Shown piece after piece: positions 1 through 8,840 of a stretch of 64,000 nt of DNA. The stretch is from Micromonospora sp. LH3U1 (GTDB lineage: Bacteria > Actinomycetota > Actinomycetes > Mycobacteriales > Micromonosporaceae): positions 806,001-870,000 of the forward strand of contig NZ_CP116936.1 in NCBI RefSeq assembly GCF_028475105.1, written 5' to 3'. Below the pieces are notes generated by a model. It worked only from the letters and a program-made list of their open reading frames with translations. It was not told the origin of the DNA and made no database searches. Made by a program: the position numbers and the translations under genes. Position 1 is the stretch's first letter. Each line of letters starts with the position of its first letter.

Positions 1-1433
1 CGTTGCTCGGTCACGTGCTGAGCGCCGCCGCGCCCCTGGCCGCAGACCGCACGGTCGTCGTCGTGGGGCACGGCGCCGACCAGGTCCGGGGGCACCTGAC
101 CGAGGTCGCCCCGGACGCCACCCCGGTGCTCCAGGCTGAGCAGCTCGGCACCGGGCACGCCGTACGCATCGCGCTGGACGCCGTCCCGGACGGCCCCGGC
201 ACGGTCGTGGTGATCAACGGGGACGTGCCCCTGCTGCGACCCGAGACGGTGGGCGCGCTGGTGACCGCGCACGAGGAGGCCGCTGCCGCAGCCACCGTGC
301 TGGCCGCCGAGGTGCCCGACCCGACCGGGCTCGGGCGGATCGTCCGGGACGCCGACGGCCGGCTGGAGCAGATCGTCGAGGAGCGCGACGCCAACGCGGC
401 GCAGCACGCGATCCGGGAGATCAACGCCGGCATCTACGCGTTCGACGCCGTGCGGCTGCGCGAGGCGCTGGGCAAGCTCTCCACCGACAACGACCAGGGC
501 GAGGAGTACCTGACCGACGTCTTCGGGCTGCTCCGCTCGGTCGGCGAGCCGGTCGCGGTGCACGTGGCCGTCGACCACTCCGAGACGTTGGGCTGCAACG
601 ACCGGGTCGAGTTGGCGACGCTGCGCCGGCTGCTGCGTGACCGGGTCAACGAGGCGTGGATGCGCACCGGAGTGAGCCTGCTCGACCCCGCGACCACCTG
701 GATCGACGTGACGGTGGCGCTGGACCGTGACGCGGTGGTCGACCAGAACACCCAGCTGCGCGGCGGCACGGTGGTCGGCGCGGGCGCGTTGATCGGGCCG
801 GACGTCACGCTGATCGACACGGTCGTGGGCCCCGGCGCGTCGGTGATCCGCAGCCACGCCGTCGGCGCCGAGGTGGGCGAGGGCGCCACCGTCGGGCCGT
901 ACGCGTACCTGCGACCGGCCGCGCGGCTGGCCGCGAAGGCGAAGGTCGGCACGTTCGTCGAGGTGAAGAACTCCGAGATCGGTCCGGGTGCCAAGGTGCC
1001 GCACCTGTCGTACGTGGGTGACGCGACGATCGGCGCGAAGGCCAACATCGGCGCGGCGACGATCTTCGTGAACTACGACGGGGTGAACAAGCACCGCACG
1101 ACCGTGGGCGAGGGTGCCTTCGTCGGCTGCGACACGAGCTTGATCGCGCCGGTCGAGGTGGGTGCCGGAGCCTACGTGGCGGCGGGCAGCGCGATCGCCC
1201 AGGACGTGCCGCCGGGCGCGCTCGGGGTGACCCGCGCCCCGCAGCGCAACATCGAGGGCTGGGTGGCGCGCAAGCGCCCCGGGACGGTCTCCGCGGCGGC
1301 GGCCGAGCGGGCGCAACGCGGCACAGAGGGTGCGTCGGGTGTGGCCGGCGCCGCAAGCGACAGTGAGGCAATGCACGGGGTGACCGAGACGGTGGGCGGC
1401 GCATCCGGCACGGGAGATACTGCAACCGAATAG
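1..1433 (+). CDS. glmU: Bifunctional GlcNAc-1-P uridyltransferase / GlcN-1-P acetyltransferase GlmU (5' truncated by window edge)
   Basis: GlmU makes UDP-N-acetylglucosamine for peptidoglycan in the cytoplasm: it acetylates glucosamine-1-phosphate and then uridylates it. The visible part (476 residues in frame from base 3) holds most of the N-terminal pyrophosphorylase domain (VINGDVPLL; NAGIYAFD near residue 140) and the whole C-terminal left-handed beta-helix (hexapeptide repeats from about residue 235; FVEVKNSEIG, NYDGVNKH, GCDTSLIAPVEVG). The first ~35 residues, with the nucleotide-binding G-x-G-T signature, lie outside the window. A Ser/Ala/Gly-rich tail of about 50 residues follows the acetyltransferase domain, as is common in actinobacteria. 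prs starts 58 bases downstream on the same strand, the usual actinobacterial order. The family call is secure; only the start is missing. Confidence 0.97.
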   Translation, partial: LLGHVLSAAAPLAADRTVVVVGHGADQVRGHLTEVAPDATPVLQAEQLGTGHAVRIALDAVPDGPGTVVVINGDVPLLRPETVGALVTAHEEAAAAATVLAAEVPDPTGLGRIVRDADGRLEQIVEERDANAAQHAIREINAGIYAFDAVRLREALGKLSTDNDQGEEYLTDVFGLLRSVGEPVAVHVAVDHSETLGCNDRVELATLRRLLRDRVNEAWMRTGVSLLDPATTWIDVTVALDRDAVVDQNTQLRGGTVVGAGALIGPDVTLIDTVVGPGASVIRSHAVGAEVGEGATVGPYAYLRPAARLAAKAKVGTFVEVKNSEIGPGAKVPHLSYVGDATIGAKANIGAATIFVNYDGVNKHRTTVGEGAFVGCDTSLIAPVEVGAGAYVAAGSAIAQDVPPGALGVTRAPQRNIEGWVARKRPGTVSAAAAERAQRGTEGASGVAGAASDSEAMHGVTETVGGASGTGDTATE

Positions 1434-1491
1434 TCCCCGACCCACCACCACCGGGCCGGGCGCCGCCGACATAACGGGAGCAGACGGGCCC

Positions 1492-2472
1492 ATGGGCAGC
1501 ATCGTCGCCGAAAACCGCAAAAGCCTGATGCTCTTTTCCGGACGTGGCTTTCCGGAGTTGGCCAAGGAGATCGGTGAGGTGCTCGGCGTCGCGCCGACTC
1601 CAGCCGACGCATACGAGTTCGCCAACGGCGAGCTCTTCGTACGTTTCAAGGACTCGGTGCGTGGTTCGGACGCCTTCGTGGTGCAGTCCGTCACGCACGG
1701 GGTGAACACCTGGGTCATGGAGACCCTGATCATGGTGGACGCGCTGAAGCGGGGGTCGGCCAAGCGGATCACCGTGGTGTTGCCGTTCTACCCGTACGCG
1801 CGGCAGGACAAGAAGCACCGGGGTCGGGAGCCGATCTCCGCCCGCCTGGTGGCCGACCTGTTGAAGACCGCTGGCGCGAACCGCATCCTCACCGTCGACC
1901 TGCACACCGCGCAGATCCAGGGCTTCTTCGACGGCCCGGTGGACCACCTCTTCGCGATGGACATCCTGGCCGAGTACGTGGAGCGCAAGTACGCCGGACG
2001 GCCGATGACCGTGGTGGCACCGGATTCCGGTCGGGTGCGCGTGGCCGAGCGGTGGACCGACCGGTTGGGCGGCTGCCCGCTGGCGTTCATCCACAAGACC
2101 CGTGACCCGATGAAGCCGAACCAGGTCGTGGCGAACCGGGTGGTCGGTGAGGTGGAGGGCCGGGTCTGTCTGATTGTCGACGATATGATCGACACGGGTG
2201 GCACCATCGCCAAGGCGGCCGACATCCTCAAGGAGTCGGGGGCGGCGGAGATCGTGGTCGCGTCCACCCACGCGCTGCTGTCGGACCCGGCCACCGAGCG
2301 GCTGAAGAACAGCTCGATCAGCGAGATCGTGGTGACCAACACGTTGCCGCTGCCGCCGGAGAAGCAGCTGGACAAGCTGACCGTGTTGTCGATCGCTCCG
2401 CTGCTGGCGCGGGCGATCCGGGAGGTCTTCGACGACGGCTCGGTGACTACCCTCTTCGGTGGCCTGAGCTGA
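1492..2472 (+). CDS. prs: Ribose-phosphate pyrophosphokinase (PRPP synthetase)
   Basis: Transfers pyrophosphate from ATP to ribose-5-phosphate, giving PRPP for nucleotide, histidine and tryptophan synthesis; cytosolic. The protein has 326 residues, normal for bacterial class I enzymes. Visible motifs are the ATP loop region YPYARQDKKHRGREPIS (about 101-117), DLHTAQIQGFF (about 139-149), and the PRPP loop DDMIDTGGT (about 230-238). The ATG at 1492 follows a GGGAG ribosome-binding site at about 1477. It sits between glmU and the L25 gene, all on the plus strand. PRPP made here is also the co-substrate of the uracil phosphoribosyltransferase at 57451. An inverted repeat at 2489-2551 probably ends this transcript. 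Confidence 0.97.
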   Translation: MGSIVAENRKSLMLFSGRGFPELAKEIGEVLGVAPTPADAYEFANGELFVRFKDSVRGSDAFVVQSVTHGVNTWVMETLIMVDALKRGSAKRITVVLPFYPYARQDKKHRGREPISARLVADLLKTAGANRILTVDLHTAQIQGFFDGPVDHLFAMDILAEYVERKYAGRPMTVVAPDSGRVRVAERWTDRLGGCPLAFIHKTRDPMKPNQVVANRVVGEVEGRVCLIVDDMIDTGGTIAKAADILKESGAAEIVVASTHALLSDPATERLKNSSISEIVVTNTLPLPPEKQLDKLTVLSIAPLLARAIREVFDDGSVTTLFGGLS

Positions 2473-2488
2473 GTCTCGCGCTGTGTGA

Positions 2489-2551
2489 GCCCCGTTTCCG
2501 CCACTCGGCGCGCCGGTGGGAGCGGGGCTGGCAAACTGGTGGAAACGGGGC
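2489..2551 (+). terminator. Inverted repeat downstream of prs
   Basis: Left arm 2489-2502 (GCCCCGTTTCCGCC) pairs with right arm 2538-2551 (GGTGGAAACGGGGC), with one G-T wobble and a 35-nt loop. It begins 16 nt after the prs stop codon. There is no T-run, as is usual for actinobacterial hairpin terminators. This is the only clear structure in the first part of the 342-base gap between prs and the L25 gene. Confidence 0.5.
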
Positions 2552-2610
2552 CGGCACGCTGGTGGGAGCACCACCGACGCGCCGGCCTGGAGCCGTGATC
2601 GGGGACTGCC

Positions 2611-2814
2611 GGAAACCCTGGAAACAGCTCGGGTAGACTGGTGCGGTTGCCACGGCGAGGGTGCCCGGCGGGCCGCTGAAAAGCGCCGCACGGAGGCACC
2701 GTCATCGACGCGGTGCTCCGGGCAGTCGTTCATGACGCAGAGCCCCAGCGAGCCCCTCGCCCCAGCACCGCAAGACGACAAGCCGCCGCAGCGAAAAGCA
2801 TCAGGAGTTTCCCC
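2611..2814 (+). promoter_or_regulatory. Putative promoter and long leader of the L25 gene
   Basis: This is the second part of the 342-base gap between prs (ends 2472) and the L25 start (2815). A good actinobacterial -10 box, TAGACT, lies at 2634-2639, with GGAAAC at 2611-2616 at a 17-bp spacing as a possible but poor -35. If this promoter is real, the leader is about 165 nt. It contains a hairpin, GCACCG (2696-2701) with CGGTGC (2711-2716), flanked by GGAG/CTCC. The ribosome-binding site AGGAG is at 2803-2807. No conserved peptide was recognised in it. Confidence 0.4.
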
Positions 2815-3513
2815 GTGTCCGAGGTAAAGATCAGCGCCGAGCCCCGTACCGAGTTCGGCAAGGGTGGTGCCCGCCGTACCCGCCGGGCCGGCAAGGTGCC
2901 CGCCGTGCTGTACGGCCACGGCGAGAAGCCCAAGCACATCGCGCTGCCGTCGCGGGAGTTCGCCGCCGCGATCCGCAAGGGCGGTGCCAACCAGCTCTTC
3001 GCGATCGACATCACCGACGGCACCCAGGTGCTGGCGCTGCCGAAGGCGATCCAGCGTGACCCGATCCGGGACACTTTCGAGCACGTCGACCTGATCCTGG
3101 TTCGTCGGGGCGAGAAGGTCACCGTCGATGTTCCGGTCCAGCTGGTCGGCGAGGCCGCGAAGGACACCCTGATCGTGCACGAGCACGACACCCTCTCGGT
3201 GACTGCCGACGCCACCAAGGTTCCGGACCACCTCGAGGCGTCGATCGAGGGCCTGGAGGCGGGCACCCAGGTGACCGCTGGCGACGTCAAGCTGCCGTCC
3301 GGCGTCGAGCTGGCCGTCGACGCGGAGCTGAACGTCGCGTCGGTGACCGCCGCCCCCACCGCCGAGCAGCTCGAGGCGACGCTGCCCGAGATCGAGGTGG
3401 CAACCGACGAGGCCGAGGCCGAGGTTGGCGAGACCACCGAGGGTTCCGAGGGTGCGGACGCCGCTCCGGCCGCCGAGGGCGCCGAGAGCACCGAGGCGCG
3501 CACCGAGGCCTGA
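2815..3513 (+). CDS. rplY: 50S ribosomal protein L25 / general stress protein Ctc
   Basis: L25/Ctc binds 5S rRNA in the large ribosomal subunit. The GTG at 2815 is chosen because AGGAG lies 7 nt upstream and the protein then begins with the usual [10 protein letters not shown]; the frame is open further upstream, but that part is leader. The protein has 232 residues: an N-terminal 5S-binding L25 domain (about 1-95; [32 protein letters not shown]), a C-terminal Ctc/TL5 domain (about 100-185), and an Ala/Glu-rich acidic tail (about 190-232) typical of actinobacterial Ctc. The next gene is pth, again the usual order. Confidence 0.95.
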   Translation: MSEVKISAEPRTEFGKGGARRTRRAGKVPAVLYGHGEKPKHIALPSREFAAAIRKGGANQLFAIDITDGTQVLALPKAIQRDPIRDTFEHVDLILVRRGEKVTVDVPVQLVGEAAKDTLIVHEHDTLSVTADATKVPDHLEASIEGLEAGTQVTAGDVKLPSGVELAVDAELNVASVTAAPTAEQLEATLPEIEVATDEAEAEVGETTEGSEGADAAPAAEGAESTEARTEA

Positions 3514-3607
3514 TCGGTTCGTACTGTGCGGCAGGCGTCCCCGAGCGTTCGGGGGCGCCTGTCGGCGTATCGGGAGTCGGTGGGATGGGCGTCGGGAGGG
3601 ACGGGTC

Positions 3608-4198
3608 GTGACGGACGAGGCGGGGCCGTGGCTGGTTGTCGGTCTGGGCAACCCGGGTCGGGAGTACGCCGGGAACCGGCACAACGTCGGGTTCATGGTG
3701 GCCGACCTGCTGGCCGGGCGGGTAGGTGCGCGGTTCGGGCGGCACAAGCGGTCGGTGGCCGAGGTGGCCGAGGCGCGACTGGGGTTCGGTGGACCGAAGC
3801 TGGTGCTCGTCAAGCCACTGACCTACATGAATCTTTCCGGCGGACCGGTGGCGGCGCTCGCGCAGTTCTACAAGGTGCCGGCGACGCAGGTGATCGCGGT
3901 GCATGACGAGCTGGACATCGGGTTCGGCCAGGTGCGGGTCAAGTTCGGCGGCGGCGAGGGTGGCCACAACGGCCTGCGCTCGATGTCGAAGTCGTTGGGC
4001 ACGAAGGACTACGTCCGGGTGCGGTTCGGCGTCGGCCGACCGCCGGGGCGGCAGGATCCAGCCGATTATGTGCTGTCGGATTTTGGCGCGGCAGAGCGCA
4101 AGGAGCTGGATTTCCTGGTGGACCGTGCTGCCGACGTGGTGGAGTCGGTGATCGTCAAGGGCGTGGAGCCGACGCAGAACCTCTACCACGGCGGGTGA
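3608..4198 (+). CDS. pth: Peptidyl-tRNA hydrolase
   Basis: Cleaves the ester bond of peptidyl-tRNAs that drop off ribosomes, recycling tRNA. The start GTG at 3608 follows GGGAGGG (about 3595-3600) and gives 196 residues, normal for the family. Key motifs are GLGNPG (12-17) with the conserved Asn, HNVGF (25-29) with the catalytic His, the LTYMNLSGG substrate loop, and HDELDI with the catalytic Asp followed by GGHNGLRS. It lies 94 bases after the L25 gene. The open frame continues upstream to 3425, but that region overlaps the L25 gene and lacks the conserved N-terminus. Confidence 0.96.
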   Translation: MTDEAGPWLVVGLGNPGREYAGNRHNVGFMVADLLAGRVGARFGRHKRSVAEVAEARLGFGGPKLVLVKPLTYMNLSGGPVAALAQFYKVPATQVIAVHDELDIGFGQVRVKFGGGEGGHNGLRSMSKSLGTKDYVRVRFGVGRPPGRQDPADYVLSDFGAAERKELDFLVDRAADVVESVIVKGVEPTQNLYHGG

Positions 4199-4333
4199 GC
4201 GGGGCGGGGCGTACCGGTTCGGAAACGGCGGGCCGGTAGTCTGCGCCTTTCGGCGTGCCGCAACCGACGACGCGGGTCGCGGCGAATCGGTCCGTGCGGG
4301 CACGGGTCGCGGCGAGGCGACGGGAGCGGTCAG

Positions 4334-5164
4334 TTGAGCAGTCCTCCGATGATCGATGGCGCGTTCGCCCGATGGCTGGCGTCCCGGGCCGGGCAGGTGC
4401 TGCTCGACCTGCGTACGGAGATGGGTTTCGCGGACGCCGGCGCGCTCAAGTCGGCCGGAGACAAGGTGTCGCACGACCTGATCCGCACGGAGTTGGCGAA
4501 GTGGCGGCCGGCCGACTCGGTGCTCTCCGAGGAGGACGAGGGGTCGCGGTTGGCCTGGGCCGCCGAGGTGAACACCGGAGCGGTTTCGCGGTTGACCGCG
4601 GACCGGGTGTGGATCATCGACCCGTTGGACGGCACCCGGGAGTTTTCCGAGGAGGGCCGCTCGGACTGGGCGGTGCACGTGGCGCTCTGGGCGCGTAACG
4701 CGCCGAGCCCGCACGGGCTGGTCGCCGGGGCGGTGGGGCTGCCGGCGCAGGACCGGGTGCTGGGCACGGACTACCCGCCGGCGTACCCGCCGATGACGGT
4801 GGAGGCTGCGGCGGCCGGCGAGCGGAAGATCCGCCTCGCGGCGAGTCGGAGCCGGCCGCCGGTCTTCCTGACCGACCTGGCCGAGGACGTCGGGGCGCAC
4901 CTGGTGCCGATGGGCTCGGCGGGAGCGAAGATCGCCGCCGTGGTCACCGGCGAGGTGGACGCGTACATCCATGCCGGTGGGCAGTACGAGTGGGACTCGG
5001 CGGCCCCGGTGGCTGTGGCGACGGCCACCGGACTGCACGCTTCCCGGATCGACGGTTCTGCGCTGAGATACAACGAGGCGGATCCGCGCCTGCCGGACCT
5101 ACTGGTCTGCCGCCAGGATCTCGCCACCCGGTTGCTTGCAGCGCTGCAGAGACATTCCGGGTAG
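4334..5164 (+). CDS. cysQ: 3'(2'),5'-bisphosphate nucleotidase / inositol monophosphatase family (CysQ-like)
   Basis: Likely removes the 3'-phosphate of PAP/PAPS, recycling the by-product of sulfate activation. The protein is 276 residues if the TTG at 4334 is the start (GGGAG at 4322-4326, 7 nt gap); the ATG at 4349 is an alternative. Metal-binding motifs of the lithium-sensitive phosphatase family are visible: SEEDEG (about 59-64), DPLDGTREF (about 96-104), and WDSAAPVAV near residue 220. It is 75 bases upstream of cysD on the same strand, which supports a sulfur role over inositol phosphatase, though the sequence alone does not exclude the latter. Confidence 0.88.
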   Translation: MSSPPMIDGAFARWLASRAGQVLLDLRTEMGFADAGALKSAGDKVSHDLIRTELAKWRPADSVLSEEDEGSRLAWAAEVNTGAVSRLTADRVWIIDPLDGTREFSEEGRSDWAVHVALWARNAPSPHGLVAGAVGLPAQDRVLGTDYPPAYPPMTVEAAAAGERKIRLAASRSRPPVFLTDLAEDVGAHLVPMGSAGAKIAAVVTGEVDAYIHAGGQYEWDSAAPVAVATATGLHASRIDGSALRYNEADPRLPDLLVCRQDLATRLLAALQRHSG

Positions 5165-5239
5165 CCTGAGCGCACTTTCTTGACATGTCCGACCGGAAAG
5201 GTCTGGAAATCGGATGAGCGAGCGAATCGAGCCGGTGTC

Positions 5240-6151
5240 ATGACCACCCCGGCGGCGTACCGGGTCTCCCACCTGGACGCCTTGGAGGCGGAGAGCATCT
5301 TCGTGATGCGCGAAGTGGTCGCCGAGATGGAACGCCCGGTGCTGCTCTTCTCCGGCGGCAAGGATTCGATCGTCATGCTGCGGCTTGCGCAGAAGGCGTT
5401 CGCCCCGGCCAACATCCCCTTTCCTGTCATGCACGTCGACACCGGGCACAACTTCCCCGAGGTTCTGGAATACCGTGACCAGCGGGTCGCCGAGCTGGGG
5501 CTGCACCTCGTGGTGGCGAGCGTGCCGGAGGCCCTGGCGAGCGGCATGGTCCGGGAGTCCGGCGACGGCATGCGCAACCGGATCCAGACGCCGGTGCTGC
5601 TGGACGCCGTGGAGAAGCACCGCTTCGACGCGCTGTTCGGTGGCGCCCGCCGGGACGAGGAGAAGGCTCGGGCGAAGGAGCGAATGTTCAGCTTCCGCGA
5701 CGAGTTCGGCCAGTGGGACCCGAAGAACCAGCGGCCGGAGCTGTGGTCGCTGTACAACGGCCGGCACCACCCGGGCGAGTCGATCCGGGTCTTTCCGCTG
5801 TCCAACTGGACCGAGCTGGACGTCTGGCACTACATCGCCCGGGAACGCATCCCGCTGCCCTCGATCTACTACGCGCACGAGCGCGAGGTGATCGAACGGG
5901 ACGGCATGGTCTACGCGGTCAACGAGTTCTTCCGCCCCCGCGCGGGCGAGGAGCGGTTCAAGGCACAGGTGCGCTATCGCACCGTTGGTGACGCCTCCTG
6001 CACCGCTGCGGTCCGTTCCGACGCGGACACCGTGGAGAAGGTCATCGAGGAGGTGGCGGCCACCCGGATCACCGAGCGCGGCGCGACCCGTGGTGACGAC
6101 CGGGTCAGTGAGGCCGCCATGGAGGACCGCAAGCGGGAGGGCTACTTCTGA
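5240..6151 (+). CDS. cysD: Sulfate adenylyltransferase subunit 2
   Basis: Catalytic subunit of ATP sulfurylase; with CysN it makes adenosine-5'-phosphosulfate from ATP and sulfate. The ATG at 5240 gives 303 residues and the standard start MTTPAAYRVSHLDALEAES. The PP-motif SGGKDS is at about 38-43 and MHVDTGHNFPEV at about 64-75, both typical of PAPS reductase/CysD ATP pyrophosphatases; the C-terminus KREGYF is also standard. An upstream TTG at 5180 is in frame but lacks the family N-terminus. The gene overlaps cysN by one base (TGATG), so the two subunits are probably translationally coupled. No cysH or cysC is present in the window. Confidence 0.96.
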   Translation: MTTPAAYRVSHLDALEAESIFVMREVVAEMERPVLLFSGGKDSIVMLRLAQKAFAPANIPFPVMHVDTGHNFPEVLEYRDQRVAELGLHLVVASVPEALASGMVRESGDGMRNRIQTPVLLDAVEKHRFDALFGGARRDEEKARAKERMFSFRDEFGQWDPKNQRPELWSLYNGRHHPGESIRVFPLSNWTELDVWHYIARERIPLPSIYYAHEREVIERDGMVYAVNEFFRPRAGEERFKAQVRYRTVGDASCTAAVRSDADTVEKVIEEVAATRITERGATRGDDRVSEAAMEDRKREGYF

Positions 6152-7446
6152 TGAGCACCGAGATCGTGGCACCGGCCGCCGAGACGCGGACGATGGACCT
6201 GCTGCGGTTCGCCACCGCCGGCAGCGTGGACGACGGGAAGTCGACCCTGATCGGTCGGCTGCTCTACGACACCAAGTCGCTCTTCACCGATCAGTTGGCC
6301 GCGGTGGAGGCGGTCAGCGCGGCCCGCGGTGACGAATACACCAACCTCGCGTTGCTCACCGACGGTCTGCGTGCCGAGCGGGAGCAGGGCATCACCATCG
6401 ACGTGGCGTACCGGTACTTCGCCACCCCACGGCGCAAGTTCATCATCGCCGACACCCCGGGGCACACCCAGTACACGCGCAACATGGTCACCGGGGCGTC
6501 CACCGCCGACCTGGCGTTGATCCTGGTGGACGCGCGCAAGGGCCTGGTCGAGCAGTCCCGCCGGCACGCGTTCCTGTGCTCCCTGCTGCGGGTGCCGCAC
6601 CTGGTCCTCTGTGTCAACAAGATGGACCTGGTGGACTGGTCGCAGGAGGTCTACGAGCGGATCGCCGACGAGTTCACCGCGTTCGCCGCGAAGCTCGACG
6701 CACCGGACCTGACCGTGGTGCCGATCTCCGCGCTGCGCGGCGACAACATCGTCGCCCGGTCGGAGAACATGCCCTGGTACGAGGGCCCGTCGCTGCTGCA
6801 CCACCTGGAGCGGGTGCACATCGCGAGCGACCGTAACCTGGTGGACGTCCGGTTCCCGGTGCAGTACGTGATCCGTCCGCAGTCCACCACGGTCACCGAC
6901 TACCGCGGCTACGCCGGTCAGGTCGCCTCCGGCGTACTCAAGCCGGGCGACGAGGTGATGGTGCTGCCGTCCGGCTTCACCAGCCGGATCGCCGCCGTGG
7001 AGACCGCCGACGGGCCGGTCCCGGAGGCGTTCCCGCCGATGTCGGTGACGGTACGACTGGCCGACGAGATCGACATTTCGCGGGGTGACCTGATCTGCCG
7101 GCCGAACAACGCGCCGGCGGTGGCCCAGGACATCGAGGCGATGGTCTGCTGGATGGACGAGACGGCCCCTCTGCGGGTCGGCGGCCGGTACGCGATCAAG
7201 CACACCACCCGGTCGGCGCGGGCGATCGTGCGTGGGCTGCACTACCGGTTGGACATCAACTCGCTGCACCGCGACGAGTCGGCCGACGAACTGCGGCTCA
7301 ACGAGATCGGCCGTGTGCGGCTGCGCACCACGGTGCCGTTGCTGGCCGACGAGTATCGCCGCAACCGCACCACCGGAGGTTTCGTCATCATCGACGAGGC
7401 CACCAACCGCACGGTCGGCGCCGCCATGATCGTCGAAGCCGGCTGA
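6151..7446 (+). CDS. cysN: Sulfate adenylyltransferase subunit 1 (GTPase)
   Basis: Regulatory GTPase subunit of ATP sulfurylase; GTP hydrolysis drives the APS-forming reaction. The protein has 431 residues with EF-Tu-like motifs: G1 GSVDDGKST (about 24-32), G3 DTPGH (about 104-108), G4 NKMD (about 159-162). Beta-barrel domains II and III follow. The length shows that no APS kinase (CysC) domain is fused, unlike CysNC of mycobacteria, so APS kinase or APS reductase must be encoded elsewhere. The gene faces galK, with a palindromic repeat (7526-7614) between the two 3' ends that may serve as a terminator for both. Confidence 0.96.
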   Translation: MSTEIVAPAAETRTMDLLRFATAGSVDDGKSTLIGRLLYDTKSLFTDQLAAVEAVSAARGDEYTNLALLTDGLRAEREQGITIDVAYRYFATPRRKFIIADTPGHTQYTRNMVTGASTADLALILVDARKGLVEQSRRHAFLCSLLRVPHLVLCVNKMDLVDWSQEVYERIADEFTAFAAKLDAPDLTVVPISALRGDNIVARSENMPWYEGPSLLHHLERVHIASDRNLVDVRFPVQYVIRPQSTTVTDYRGYAGQVASGVLKPGDEVMVLPSGFTSRIAAVETADGPVPEAFPPMSVTVRLADEIDISRGDLICRPNNAPAVAQDIEAMVCWMDETAPLRVGGRYAIKHTTRSARAIVRGLHYRLDINSLHRDESADELRLNEIGRVRLRTTVPLLADEYRRNRTTGGFVIIDEATNRTVGAAMIVEAG

Positions 7447-7525
7447 CCGGAACTCGGCCCCGACTCGGCCCGAGGTGGGGTGTCTGACCCGGACGTCGGA
7501 CGAGGGGGTCGGCACCTACGCATCG

Positions 7526-7614
7526 CCTCCTTTGCTCTGCTTCAACCCAGGCGACACCGCGCGTCCGATATCCGGACACCGGGTGTTGCCTCCGCTGAAG
7601 CAGAGCAAAGGAGG
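7526..7614. repeat. Palindromic dispersed repeat, copy 1 (intergenic)
   Basis: A 19-bp perfect inverted repeat forms the outer arms: CCTCCTTTGCTCTGCTTCA at 7526-7544 and its complement at 7596-7614. Inside is a second stem, AGGCGACACC with GGTGTTGCCT (one mismatch), and then a small apical palindrome around GTCCGATATCCGGAC. The same design, with the 14-bp outer core CCTTTGCTCTGCTT conserved and the apex different, recurs at 34016-34086 inside a coding gene. This copy lies between the convergent genes cysN and galK, where it may also act as a bidirectional terminator. I recognise no insertion-sequence gene nearby. Confidence 0.85.
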
Positions 7615-7670
7615 AACCGAACACCCTCCCCACCGGAGGGATGCCCAGAGTGATCAAGCCCATGCCAGGG

Positions 7671-8840
7671 TTAGTCCAGGCGGGTGGCGCCGGGGGCTGG
7701 GAGGACTGTCACGGTGTTGGGGGCGGTGAAACCACGCTCGGCGTACGCGGCCGTGACGGCGGCGGCGACCGCGTCGGCGCGGTCGGCCTCGACCAGGGCG
7801 AGGACGCAACCGCCGAAGCCACCGCCGGTCATCCGGGCACCCAGCGCGCCGGCCGCCAACGCCGCCTCGACCGCGGTGTCGATCTCCGGCACGGTGATCT
7901 CGAAGTCGTCGCGCATCGAGACGTGTGAGGCTGTGAGCAGTGGGCCGATGTCACGGACCCGGGCGGTGCGCAGCAGTGCCACCGTGTCCAGTACGCGCTG
8001 GTCCTCGGTGACCACGTGCCGGACCCGTCGCCGGGTCTCCTCGTCGTCGAGCTGGGCCAGCGCGGCGTCGAGCTGGTCGACGCCCACGTCCCGCAGGGCG
8101 GCAACGCCGAGCGCGCTGGCCCCGGCCTCGCAGGAGCGGCGGCGGGCAACGTACTCACCGTCGGCGTGCCGGTGCGGCGCCCGGCTGTCGATGACCAGCA
8201 CAGCCAGCCCGGCGGCCTCCAGGTCGAACGGGATCTGCTCGACCGACTCGTCGCGGCAGTCCAGGAAGAGGGCGTGCCCGGCGCGGCAGCGGATCACCGC
8301 GGACTGGTCCATGATGCCGGTCGGCGCGCCCACGTAGACGTTCTCCGCCCGCTGCGCCAGCCGGGGCCGCAGTTCCGGGGGCAGCTCCAGCCCACCGAGG
8401 TCGAGCAGAGCGGCCAGCACGGCTGACTCCAGCGCGGCTGAGGAGGACAGCCCGGAGCCCAGCGGCACGTCGGAGGCGATCGCCAGCCGAGCGCCCGGCA
8501 CCGGATGGCCGGCCTCGCGGAGCGCCCAGACCACCCCGGCGACGTACGCGCCCCAGCCGGCCACCCGACCCGGCTCGGCGACGTCGTCCGCGCCGAAGGT
8601 GATCGTCTCGTCGGAGAGCTCGGACCAGACCGTCCAGTGCTCCCCGTTCTGCCGGTCGGCGGCGACGACGGTGCGCAACGGCAGCGCGAAGGGCAGCACG
8701 AACCCTTCGTTGTAGTCGGTGTGCTCGCCGATCAGGTTGACCCGGCCGGGAGCCGCCCAGCGGCCGGCGGCCTGGCCGCCGTACTGCGCGGTGAAGCCGG
8801 CGGCGGCCCGTTCGGCGACGTCGCCGGTGGGGTGGGTCAC
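7671..8840 (-). CDS. galK: Galactokinase
   Basis: Phosphorylates galactose at C1 with ATP, the first Leloir step. The protein has 389 residues of the GHMP kinase family: substrate signature GRVNLIGEHTDYNEG (about 28-42), phosphate loop PLGSGLSSSAALE (about 126-138), and C-terminal MTGGGFGGCV. The GTG start at 8840 overlaps the upstream galE stop codon (GTGA), so galE and galK are coupled in one operon. No galT is present between or beside them, so the uridylyltransferase must be encoded elsewhere or the route differs. Confidence 0.96.
   Translation of the reverse strand: MTHPTGDVAERAAAGFTAQYGGQAAGRWAAPGRVNLIGEHTDYNEGFVLPFALPLRTVVAADRQNGEHWTVWSELSDETITFGADDVAEPGRVAGWGAYVAGVVWALREAGHPVPGARLAIASDVPLGSGLSSSAALESAVLAALLDLGGLELPPELRPRLAQRAENVYVGAPTGIMDQSAVIRCRAGHALFLDCRDESVEQIPFDLEAAGLAVLVIDSRAPHRHADGEYVARRRSCEAGASALGVAALRDVGVDQLDAALAQLDDEETRRRVRHVVTEDQRVLDTVALLRTARVRDIGPLLTASHVSMRDDFEITVPEIDTAVEAALAAGALGARMTGGGFGGCVLALVEADRADAVAAAVTAAYAERGFTAPNTVTVLPAPGATRLD

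Noticed and set aside
805..3813. Very long open reading frame on the minus strand opposite glmU, prs and the L25 gene
   Set aside because: It is antisense to three certain housekeeping genes and its translation is Arg/Pro/Gly-rich without any domain; such frames are expected at this GC content.
5185..5217. Possible 10-codon leader peptide upstream of cysD
   Set aside because: It has no Cys codons, unlike known cysteine-responsive leader peptides, and no clear ribosome-binding site.
5165..5239. SAM- or sulfur-type riboswitch or promoter before cysD
   Set aside because: A TTGACA-like hexamer is present at 5180-5185 but no matching -10 at 16-18 bp, and 75 bases show no riboswitch-like fold.
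7651..7670. Third copy of the conserved loop segment (TGATCAAGCC)
   Set aside because: Only about nine bases agree with the 25-nt segment and there is no flanking 18-bp stem.
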